Source: an uncultured Gemmatimonadota bacterium
GTDB lineage: Bacteria > Gemmatimonadota > Gemmatimonadetes > Longimicrobiales > Gaopeijiaceae
Assembly (NCBI GenBank): GCA_938030915.1
Contig: CALHIO010000028.1
Span: 1-8,610 of the forward strand
Direction of reading: 5' to 3'
DNA: 8,610 nt
The notes beneath the pieces were generated by a model. That model saw only the letters and a list, made by a program, of their open reading frames with translations. It ran no database searches and was not told the origin of the DNA. Positions 1-5,688 of this stretch are shown piece after piece (the first letter of the stretch is position 1; each line of letters begins with the position of its first letter). The position numbers and the translations under genes were made by a program.

Positions 1-161
1 CGGCGTCACCGGACGACGTTGGCTTCGGGGGGGAGGTACGCGGGAAGATGGACGGGGCTGGGTAGGGAGGCAAGAAAAGGAAAAACTCCCATTCTCGGTA
101 GCTGAGTCTGTACATTGCGTCGACGGAAACGACCTCTCCAGACACTCAGCAAGGAAGTCGC
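1..161. other. Upstream non-coding leader, possibly with tail of an earlier gene
   Basis: This stretch precedes the HEAT-repeat gene. A short plus-strand reading frame enters from the left edge at base 3 and stops at TAG 63-65. Its 20 codons mostly end in G or C, so it could be the C-terminal tail of an upstream gene, but it is too short to identify. Bases 70-86 are purine-rich and unusually A-rich for this window. A TACATT at 111-116 resembles a -10 box, but no convincing -35 box lies at the right distance. I see no tRNA, terminator or riboswitch here. Confidence 0.3.
152..157 (+). promoter_or_regulatory. Ribosome binding site of the HEAT-repeat gene
   Basis: AGGAAG lies 4 bases upstream of the ATG at 162, with AGGA centred at normal Shine-Dalgarno distance. 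It supports 162 as the start rather than any internal ATG or GTG. Confidence 0.6.
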
Positions 162-1601
162 ATGTCCGAACTCAAGGGCCTCGCCCGCTCCTTTGACACC
201 CTGTTCCTGGCTCTGGCCGAATCGGAGCAAGGCATCGTTTCTGGTTCGGAGTCAGTGGCGACAGCGATGGCGACTGGCACGGAGGAGCCGGCGCACTCTG
301 ACGAGATCGTCAGAGTGGACGAACTCATGGACCCGTTCGAGCCGGGCATGTTGGTCGAACTGAAACTCGCCGCCGACCCGGAACCCACCGTCGGTGCCGA
401 ACTCGTTACCGAACCGGAGTCCTTCGCCGAAGCCGAACTCGCTGCCGAACCCGAGCCCTTCGCCGAGGTGGCCCCCTCCGCGGAACCGATCGAGCCGATC
501 CGCGGTGCGCTGGAGACCGGAGTGGGTGATGAGGGTGCCTCCGCGCCGTTCGATGATGTTGTGGAGGAGTTGGCTGCGATCGAGGTGGTGGAGGAGCCGG
601 CGCAACTCGTGGATACGGGTGAGCACGGAGAAGACGAGTTCGTGCCGACCCCGCTCGACCTCGCGACCGAAGAGTTCATCGCGGGGGACGCGTCGAGGTC
701 GGATGACATAGAGTCCCTCGCCGAACGCTGCCTCGACCAGCGCGAGCTCGATCCGGTAGCTCGGGCGGTTACCGCGATCACGCTCGCGTCGGGGGATCCA
801 CCGGACCCGTCGATGTACGCCGTGGCCGAAGCCATCATGTCGGGGCCGGTACTGGGTCGGCTCGCCAGCCGCATGGGTCGCGAACGTGATGAGGAACGGC
901 GGACGGAGTATTTCGCCGTGTGTCGGACGATCGGTGCCGACATGGCGGTGGCCATTCGGGCGGACCTTGCCGACAACACGGACCGGCTCGCGCGGAGGAT
1001 CCATTGTCAGGCGCTCGTCGGGATGGGTGAGCCGGGTCGTGCGGTGATCGAGGAGATGGCGGTGGACGAAAACCGGTTCCTCGTTCGCAATGCCGTCTCG
1101 ATTCTCGGAGATCAGGGTGGCGGTCGGGCTGTTGAGCTGTGCACGTCGGCGCTGGCCAACCCGGATGCTCGGGTGCGCAAGGAGGCACTACGGTCGCTGG
1201 CGAAGCTGGGAGATCCTGAGTCGGGCCAGATCATCGTCGGACTCCTGGATGATCCGGATGCCGAAGTCCGGATCGCGGCGGCGGTCGCGGCCGGTGAGCT
1301 CCGCGCGGAGCGGGCGCTCAAGCCGCTCATCGCCATGCTCGACGCGGCGAAAGATCCAGATGAGGCGCTCCCGCTCATCCGAGCCCTCGGGCGGATTGCG
1401 GATCCGGGAGCCGTCGCGTCCATCGAGAAGCACACCGTCCCGTCCCTGTTCGTGAAGCCACGGGCCGACGTACGCATTGCGTGCTACCGAGCCCTGAACG
1501 AGATCGGCACACCACACGCGCGTCGGCTTCTCAATCAGGCGATCAACGACAAGGACACGACGGTGAAGTCGGCGGTGAAGGCGATTCTGGGGATCCGCTG
1601 A
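162..1601 (+). CDS. HEAT-repeat protein with acidic Glu/Pro-rich N-terminal region
   Basis: The predicted protein has 479 residues and no signal peptide or membrane segment, so it is probably cytosolic. A short helix-prone N-terminus (about 1-25, with FDTLFLALAE) is followed by a long low-complexity region (about 35-175) dominated by Glu, Pro and Ala. That region includes a near-perfect 12-residue tandem repeat at 79-90 and 91-102. The C-terminal part (about 290-475) has successive helical pairs of HEAT_2/PBS-lyase type, for example DARVRKEALRSLAKLGD (335-351) and DAEVRIAAAVAAGEL (366-380). HEAT solenoids are protein-interaction scaffolds, and no catalytic motif is visible. The acidic part is probably a disordered linker or binding tail. 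The start is supported by AGGAAG just upstream. The partner is unknown, and the neighbours do not point to one because the next gene is convergent. Confidence 0.85.
   Translation: MSELKGLARSFDTLFLALAESEQGIVSGSESVATAMATGTEEPAHSDEIVRVDELMDPFEPGMLVELKLAADPEPTVGAELVTEPESFAEAELAAEPEPFAEVAPSAEPIEPIRGALETGVGDEGASAPFDDVVEELAAIEVVEEPAQLVDTGEHGEDEFVPTPLDLATEEFIAGDASRSDDIESLAERCLDQRELDPVARAVTAITLASGDPPDPSMYAVAEAIMSGPVLGRLASRMGRERDEERRTEYFAVCRTIGADMAVAIRADLADNTDRLARRIHCQALVGMGEPGRAVIEEMAVDENRFLVRNAVSILGDQGGGRAVELCTSALANPDARVRKEALRSLAKLGDPESGQIIVGLLDDPDAEVRIAAAVAAGELRAERALKPLIAMLDAAKDPDEALPLIRALGRIADPGAVASIEKHTVPSLFVKPRADVRIACYRALNEIGTPHARRLLNQAINDKDTTVKSAVKAILGIR
396..467 (+). repeat. Tandem 36-bp in-frame repeat in the HEAT-protein gene
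   Basis: Two adjacent 36-bp units (396-431 and 432-467) differ at 5 positions by my count. They encode AELVTEPESFAE and AELAAEPEPFAE. A more degenerate unit, VELKLAADPEP, precedes them at about 348-389. The period is a whole number of codons, so copy number can change without a frameshift. This suggests the acidic linker grew by duplication. Confidence 0.85.
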
Positions 1602-1614
1602 TCGTCAGATCGCC
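1580..1614. terminator. Weak inverted repeats over the convergent gene ends
   Basis: GGCGAT at 1580-1585 can pair with ATCGCC at 1609-1614. Inside that loop CTGA-TCG-TCAG (1598-1608) forms a second small dyad containing both stop codons. Because the repeats read on both strands, they could act as a weak bidirectional transcription stop. There is no T-tract and the stems are short, so this is speculative. Confidence 0.2.
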
Positions 1615-2783
1615 GTGAGGACCGCTCCGAGAGCGCGGGTAAACCGAGGGATTTCGACTGCGCTGGAGAGGAGCGGTAAGCGATCCTGAGCAGAGTGCCC
1701 GAACAGGCGCGTCACTGCCAGACGTGGCGTTCCACGTTGGAGCGCCCCCGCGAGGCAGATGCTCTCGGAGTAGGGTATGAGGTGGTCCCGACGCCCGTGC
1801 AGAAGGTGCACCGTCCCCTTAACCTCGCTCAGTACGTCGGTCGGGTCGATCGCGGGCTCGACTCGTCGAGCCGCCTCCTCTAGCTCTTCACCCATGGCAG
1901 CGGCTTCGGACATGGGGACCGCAGCGCCCGACTTGGCGGCGAAGAGATCGAAGAGCGAGCGGCGTTCCTCTGCGATGGATCGGCGGAGTTCGTCGATCTT
2001 GGGGTCGTAGACCGGGTCCCACGACGCGGCGCCCACGTCGCCCGAGTACTTCGCGAGGGTCCGTAATGCCTCCGCGACGTCCCGGGCATCCTCACGGCCG
2101 GGAACGGCCGGCAGATAGTTGGCGGCAACGATCCAGCGGCCGTACGGGTCGGGCTGAAGCCAGTACGTATCGCCGTCCGCCTCGTACTGCCCCGTCATCA
2201 TGAAGTGAAACGTCCGACGGATCGAGCAGTAGCCCCCGAAGCCGCAAGCAGCCCCCACCTCGTCGTTCAGGCGGGCGTCCGCCCACGCACCGATCGCATG
2301 AGGCGCACCGAACGAGAAGCCCACGACCCCGACCGGATCGTCTCTGACGATCCCGCTTGTGCGAAGCCAACGTATTGCCGCGGCAATGCTGGGTGCGGAG
2401 AGCCCGGGCGCGAGTTCCAGATCGCGCCATTCGGGCACCTCGGGAACGATCGTTACGATGCCCGCGTGCGCGAGCGCCCTCGTGAAGCGAACCAGCTGCT
2501 CGTGCGCACGTCCCGGCCGGGTGATCCCATGCATGACCACCCAGGCGGGAAAGTCTCTCGATCCGTCTCGCGGTCGCACGAGCGTGGCAGGCACGCGTGT
2601 GCCGTCACGATCGAGCACGACTTCGTCCTCGACCACGTCTCGCGGAGTACGAAACCAGCCCCTCGCGTATGCCAGTGTTCGCCGTGCGGGGATCAACATG
2701 TCGTAAGGTACGCCCACGCCCTGCGACTGGCCCACGTCCATGAACGACGGCGTCGGCTTGCCCCAGCCTCGACGGGCGGGCAT
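1605..2783 (-). CDS. Alpha/beta-hydrolase fold protein (dienelactone hydrolase/peptidase-like)
   Basis: From the start at 2783 the protein has 392 residues and carries a complete-looking serine-hydrolase triad. The nucleophile elbow is G-F-S-F-G with Ser157, the acid is probably Asp333 in HGRRDHLIPYSES, and the base is His363 in LFGHSAQD. The strand motif VVMHGITRPG (82-91) supplies the oxyanion-hole region. Residues about 180-315, between nucleophile and acid, are long and partly helical and charged, which suggests a cap domain over the active site. Homologous folds hydrolyse esters, lactones or peptides; the substrate is not evident. No signal peptide is seen, so it is probably cytosolic. 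The start is uncertain: ATGs at 2783, 2741 and 2699 are all in frame and none has a good Shine-Dalgarno sequence. Coding-like third-base GC runs through to 2783. The recognisable domain begins about residue 40, so the shortest form would still be functional. The open frame continues upstream, but there it is antisense to the RidA gene. Confidence 0.82.
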   Translation of the reverse strand: MPARRGWGKPTPSFMDVGQSQGVGVPYDMLIPARRTLAYARGWFRTPRDVVEDEVVLDRDGTRVPATLVRPRDGSRDFPAWVVMHGITRPGRAHEQLVRFTRALAHAGIVTIVPEVPEWRDLELAPGLSAPSIAAAIRWLRTSGIVRDDPVGVVGFSFGAPHAIGAWADARLNDEVGAACGFGGYCSIRRTFHFMMTGQYEADGDTYWLQPDPYGRWIVAANYLPAVPGREDARDVAEALRTLAKYSGDVGAASWDPVYDPKIDELRRSIAEERRSLFDLFAAKSGAAVPMSEAAAMGEELEEAARRVEPAIDPTDVLSEVKGTVHLLHGRRDHLIPYSESICLAGALQRGTPRLAVTRLFGHSAQDRLPLLSSAVEIPRFTRALGAVLTAI

Positions 2784-2786
2784 GAT
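2758..2786 (+). promoter_or_regulatory. Candidate sigma70-type promoter for the RidA-led operon
   Basis: TTGCCC (2758-2763) and CATGAT (2781-2786) are separated by 17 bp. Each matches four of six consensus positions of TTGACA and TATAAT. Transcription would begin about 40 bases before the RidA start. The -10 box would cover the first codon of the longest form of the divergent hydrolase. This is a motif match only, in a region where real promoters may use other sigma factors. Confidence 0.25.
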
Positions 2787-2823
2787 CCGGCCCAGAACCT
2801 CATCGACGGCTCCGGCCACGCTC

Positions 2824-2830
2824 AGGAGAA
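2824..2830 (+). promoter_or_regulatory. Ribosome binding site fixing the GTG start of the RidA gene
   Basis: AGGAGAA ends 4 bases before the GTG at 2835, with AGGAG six bases away, which is a strong Shine-Dalgarno. It decides the start. The frame is open far upstream, antisense to the hydrolase, but only this start gives a Sec signal peptide followed by the RidA domain. Confidence 0.75.
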
Positions 2831-2834
2831 CTCT

Positions 2835-3275
2835 GTGAAGCGTCTCGCACTCATGCTCGCGCTCGTCGCGTTCGCCGCTCAGCCTGCGCTCGCGCAAGAG
2901 CGGATTGCTCACCAGCCCTCTTCGCGTATTCCGTTCAGCGCCGCGGTCCAGGTCGGGAACACGTATTACCTGTCCGGAAAGCTTGGCGCGAACCAGGAAA
3001 CTCGTGCGATGACCGAGGGTCGGATGGCCGCGGAAACCCACAACATCATGCGTTCCTTCGAGACTCTCCTCGGAGAGCTCGGCCTGGATTTCGGTGATCT
3101 CGTCCGCGCGACGGTCTATCTGACCGATATCGACGGATACGGTGAGATGAATCAGGCGTACGCGCAGTACTTCGAGGGCATCGACCCACCGTCCCGTGTC
3201 GCGATGGAGATCTCCGGGCTGGTCGGTGGTGCGCTGATCGAAATCTCGTTCATCGCGGTGAAGAGCGACGACTGA
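2835..3275 (+). CDS. Exported RidA/YjgF-family reactive imine deaminase
   Basis: The protein has 146 residues from a GTG start. Residues 1-20 form a clear Sec signal peptide: K2-R3, a hydrophobic core and an A-L-A cleavage site before Q21. The remaining roughly 125 residues match the usual length of the RidA/YjgF/UK114 trimer-forming fold. The family motif IPFSAAVQVGNTYYLSGKLG (32-51) is present. Arg121 in PPSRVAMEI and Glu136 in LIEISFIAV align with Arg105 and Glu120 of Escherichia coli RidA. The arginine is the residue that separates active imine deaminases from inactive relatives. The equivalent of E. coli Tyr17 appears to be Phe34. The family hydrolyses enamines and imines such as 2-aminoacrylate released by PLP enzymes. 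Here the signal peptide places it in the periplasm. A Tat-exported PLP enzyme follows 15 bp downstream and is a plausible partner. Confidence 0.88.
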   Translation: MKRLALMLALVAFAAQPALAQERIAHQPSSRIPFSAAVQVGNTYYLSGKLGANQETRAMTEGRMAAETHNIMRSFETLLGELGLDFGDLVRATVYLTDIDGYGEMNQAYAQYFEGIDPPSRVAMEISGLVGGALIEISFIAVKSDD

Positions 3276-3290
3276 TCCGGTCCGCGACCG

Positions 3291-4544
3291 ATGACGGTCG
3301 ATCGCCGGCGGTTTCTGACCGTCCTGGGTGGCGCCTCGCTGGCGTGGCCCAGGACGGTTGCCGCGTTGGCCCAGAATCTCGACGCGGGTGGCCAGGCAGA
3401 CGATGAACTCTTCTGGTCCGTCGTTCGCGGCCAATTCCTGATCCCGAACGACCGGATTTATCTCAACAACGGAACGCTTGGACCGTCACCGCGGGTGGTC
3501 GTCGACGCGGTGACCGAGCATACGCGCCGTGTGGCAGAGACACGCCCCCCGGGGGTCTCATGGGACGACCTCAAGGCGTCGCTTGCTGACCTGCTCGGTG
3601 GGAGTGCCGCTGGCTTCGTCTTCCCTCGCAATACGACGGAGGCGATGAACTTCATCGCGAACGGCGTGGAGATCGGGCCCGGCGATGCGGTGCTTTCGAC
3701 GGACCACGAACACGTCGGTGGTCTCGAGCCGTGGAAGCTGATCACTGCACGGCGCGGGGCGCGCCTGGACATCGTGTCCCTCCCGCACCGCGCACGCTCC
3801 AGCGATGAGCTTCTCGAGTCGGTGTGGCGAGGGGTCACACCCGACACTCGAGTGATCTGCGTCTCACATATGACGTTCACGACCGGGACGATACTTCCCA
3901 TTTCGGCACTGGCCGCACGCTGTGACGACCGGGACATCGTTCTGGCGGTCGACGGCGCGCACCCGCCCGGCATGCTCGACCTCGACCTGGATCAGGTGTC
4001 CGGCGACATGTACGCGAGTTCACCCCACAAATGGCTGCTCGCTCCCCAGGGTACGGGGCTGCTGTACCTGAGCGCATCGTGGAGAGAACGTCTGTGGCCA
4101 ACGCTGGCTTCGGGTGGGTGGGATGACCTCTCGCTCGGGGCTCACCGGCTCAATCACCTGGGTACCATCGATGAGTCGAGGCTTGCAGGTCTGCTGGCTG
4201 CGGTCGAGTGGGCAGCCGCGATTCGGATGTCCCGTGTCGAGGCCCGGGTCCGGTACCTGCGGGACATGCTCGAGACGGGGCTCCGTTCCATTCCTAATCT
4301 CGACGTGGTCGGTGCTCGCGAGGAGGAACAGAAAGGGGGCATGGTCTCTTTCGCCCTGGATGGGGTGGAGTCCTCCGTCCTGCAGCGGCACCTTTCGCGG
4401 GTCGCCAACGTGCGTACCCGGGTGATCGGCGAGTACGACTACGGGTGGATGCGGTTATCCGCGCACGTGTACAATTCCCCCGAGCAGATCACACGCGTCC
4501 TCGACCTCATCGACGACGCGGCGCGCAACGGAATTCCGTCCTGA
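3291..4544 (+). CDS. Tat-exported class V aminotransferase-fold PLP enzyme
   Basis: The 417-residue protein begins with a twin-arginine signal: R5-R6-R7-F8-L9, a weakly hydrophobic stretch and an A-L-A site before Q28. The mature part is a complete class V aminotransferase fold, closest in style to isopenicillin N epimerase-like proteins. Visible motifs are YLNNGTLGPSP (57-67) near the N-terminus, RNTTEAMN (113-120) in the cofactor phosphate region, and DHEH (138-141), which probably supplies the histidine stacking on the ring. VDGAHPPG (220-227) holds Asp221, which should contact the pyridine nitrogen. SSPHKW (243-248) has Lys247, the expected Schiff-base lysine. MRLSAHVYNSPEQI (387-400) has Arg388, a likely substrate-carboxylate ligand. 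Tat export fits a protein folded with its cofactor before transport. The reaction could be epimerisation, lyase, desulfurase or transamination; the sequence does not decide. The start has no clear Shine-Dalgarno and may be translationally coupled to the RidA gene 15 bp upstream. Confidence 0.88.
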   Translation: MTVDRRRFLTVLGGASLAWPRTVAALAQNLDAGGQADDELFWSVVRGQFLIPNDRIYLNNGTLGPSPRVVVDAVTEHTRRVAETRPPGVSWDDLKASLADLLGGSAAGFVFPRNTTEAMNFIANGVEIGPGDAVLSTDHEHVGGLEPWKLITARRGARLDIVSLPHRARSSDELLESVWRGVTPDTRVICVSHMTFTTGTILPISALAARCDDRDIVLAVDGAHPPGMLDLDLDQVSGDMYASSPHKWLLAPQGTGLLYLSASWRERLWPTLASGGWDDLSLGAHRLNHLGTIDESRLAGLLAAVEWAAAIRMSRVEARVRYLRDMLETGLRSIPNLDVVGAREEEQKGGMVSFALDGVESSVLQRHLSRVANVRTRVIGEYDYGWMRLSAHVYNSPEQITRVLDLIDDAARNGIPS

Positions 4545-4563
4545 CCGGGTCTCGGAACGAGCG

Positions 4564-4576
4564 CATGTCCGACATG
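4564..4576. repeat. Perfect 13-bp dyad CATGTC-C-GACATG in the 55-bp gap
   Basis: Six-base arms are exactly inverted around a single C. With a one-base centre this cannot fold as a hairpin with full arms, so a protein-binding operator is more likely than an RNA structure. It is flanked by smaller dyads CTCG-GAA-CGAG (4551-4561) and GGCC-GACG-GGCC (4577-4588), which could form small hairpins in RNA. It lies 24 bases before the PQQ dehydrogenase start. Function is unproven. Confidence 0.45.
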
Positions 4577-4603
4577 GGCCGACGGGCCGGGAGCGGAGGG
4601 TGA
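4565..4603 (+). CDS. Possible 12-codon leader mini-ORF overlapping the next start
   Basis: ATG at 4565 opens a reading frame MSDMGRRAGSGG that stops at TGA 4601-4603. That stop overlaps the GTG (4600-4602) of the downstream gene in a GTGA arrangement. A weak GGAA lies about 8 bases before the ATG. Ribosomes finishing here would be placed exactly at the next start, whose own GGAGG abuts the GTG too closely to work normally. It may be chance, as the ORF is very short and the sequence is G+C-rich. Confidence 0.2.
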   Translation: MSDMGRRAGSGG

Positions 4604-5688
4604 AGACGAGAGCCATCGTCGTGATTGGACTGCTGGCCGCCCTTCTTGCGGTCGCGTTCCGGCTTTTCGCTTCAGCCCACGTGCTCAGTGTGCCCCCTGG
4701 CTTCGAGATCATCGAGTTCGCGGATCGGTTACGCGGGGTCAGGACACTCGAATTCGGGCCGGATGGATCGCTGTACGCGGCCGTCTCTCGCGACGGGCGT
4801 GTGGTACGGCTGGATCCCGAGGATGCGAACCGCAGGGAAACCATCCTGGATGGCCTGAACCGGCCCTATGGACTCGCGTTTCACGACGGTTGGCTTTACG
4901 TGGCCGAGCGCCATCGAGTCGTCCGATATCGTGGCTCTTCGTACGAAGAGTCGGAGGTCGTTGTCCCGGATCTACCCACGGGAGGGAGTCACTGGACGCG
5001 AGAGATCGCGTTCGACACGGAGGGCCGGCTGCTAGTCGCGGTCGGTTCGAGTTGCAACGTGTGTGAAGAGAGGGACCCGAGGCGCGCGGCCGTGACACGG
5101 TACTCGGCGGATGGCGCCCGTGAGGAGATCGTGGGCGAAGGGCTGCGCAATGTGGCTGGGCTGGCCCTTCACCCGGGCACGGGGGTGATGTGGGCATCCC
5201 AGAACGAACGCGACATGCTGGGCGATGATCTGCCCGAAGAGGAGATCAATCTGCTCGGTCGAGACGGTGAGCACTTCGGGTGGCCGTACTGTCATGGGGA
5301 TCGTATTCCCAATCCAGAGTTCCGTGGTCGCGAAGATTTCTGCCAGACGACTGTCCCCCCGGCACTGGGCATTCAGGCACATTCTGCGCCTCTCGGTATG
5401 GCGTTCTACACGGGCGACGAGTTTCCCGTGGAGTATCGGGGCGACCTCTTTGTGGCTCTCCACGGGTCCTGGAACCGGTCCGAGCGGACGGGCTACAAGC
5501 TGATCCGGGTGCGCGTCGACGAGGGAAGGCCCGTGTCGTACGAGGATTTCGCAACAGGTTGGCTCTGGGCAGGTAGAGTGGCCGGCCGCCCGGTCGATGT
5601 CGTCGTCGGTCCCGGGGGTGAACTATTCATGTCCGACGACGAGGGTGGTCGCATCTACATGATCCGATGGGTGGGTGACGCATCATGA
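4600..5688 (+). CDS. PQQ-dependent sugar dehydrogenase (sGDH/L-sorbosone dehydrogenase-like), exported
   Basis: The 362-residue protein has N-terminal K2, R4, a hydrophobic stretch (5-20) and an A-S-A site before H27. This fits a Sec signal peptide, or possibly an anchor. The rest is a six-bladed beta-propeller of the soluble glucose dehydrogenase/sorbosone dehydrogenase family, which oxidises sugars or alcohols with PQQ in the periplasm. Family motifs appear in order: LEFGPDGSLYAA (50-61), NRPYGLAF (87-94), SHWTREIAF (130-138) with His131 as probable catalytic base, GSSCNVC (149-155), GLRNVAGLALHP (181-192), HFGWPYCHG (225-233), HSAPLGMAFYTG (261-272), HGSWNRSERTGYK (288-300) and GRPVDVVVGPGGELFMSDD (329-347). 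Cysteine pairs 152/155 and 231/248 could form disulfides. The GTG at 4600 gives a typical n-region; a second in-frame GTG at 4621 has GAGAG 8 bases upstream and is an alternative. No PQQ-synthesis gene or cytochrome partner lies in the window. The stop overlaps the next start (ATGA). Confidence 0.87.
   Translation: MKTRAIVVIGLLAALLAVAFRLFASAHVLSVPPGFEIIEFADRLRGVRTLEFGPDGSLYAAVSRDGRVVRLDPEDANRRETILDGLNRPYGLAFHDGWLYVAERHRVVRYRGSSYEESEVVVPDLPTGGSHWTREIAFDTEGRLLVAVGSSCNVCEERDPRRAAVTRYSADGAREEIVGEGLRNVAGLALHPGTGVMWASQNERDMLGDDLPEEEINLLGRDGEHFGWPYCHGDRIPNPEFRGREDFCQTTVPPALGIQAHSAPLGMAFYTGDEFPVEYRGDLFVALHGSWNRSERTGYKLIRVRVDEGRPVSYEDFATGWLWAGRVAGRPVDVVVGPGGELFMSDDEGGRIYMIRWVGDAS

Noticed and set aside
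88..116. A possible promoter before the HEAT-repeat gene built on TACATT at 111-116
   Set aside because: The -10 match is only four of six and the sequence 17 bp upstream (CCCATT) does not resemble a -35 box.
146..979. A 277-codon minus-strand open frame rich in Ser and Ala
   Set aside because: It mirrors the Glu/Pro-rich repeats of the HEAT-protein gene on the other strand and shows no domain of its own.
2205..2834. The plus-strand open frame upstream of and in frame with the RidA domain
   Set aside because: It is antisense to the hydrolase and lacks domain features, while a strong ribosome site and signal peptide place the real start at 2835.
2784..3434. The minus-strand open frame containing the hydrolase extends a further 217 codons upstream
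   Set aside because: The extension is antisense to the RidA gene and the start of the aminotransferase gene, has no recognisable domain, and is explained by the scarcity of stop codons in G+C-rich DNA.
4551..4588. A rho-independent terminator between the aminotransferase and PQQ dehydrogenase genes
   Set aside because: The stems are only four base pairs each and there is no run of T residues after them.
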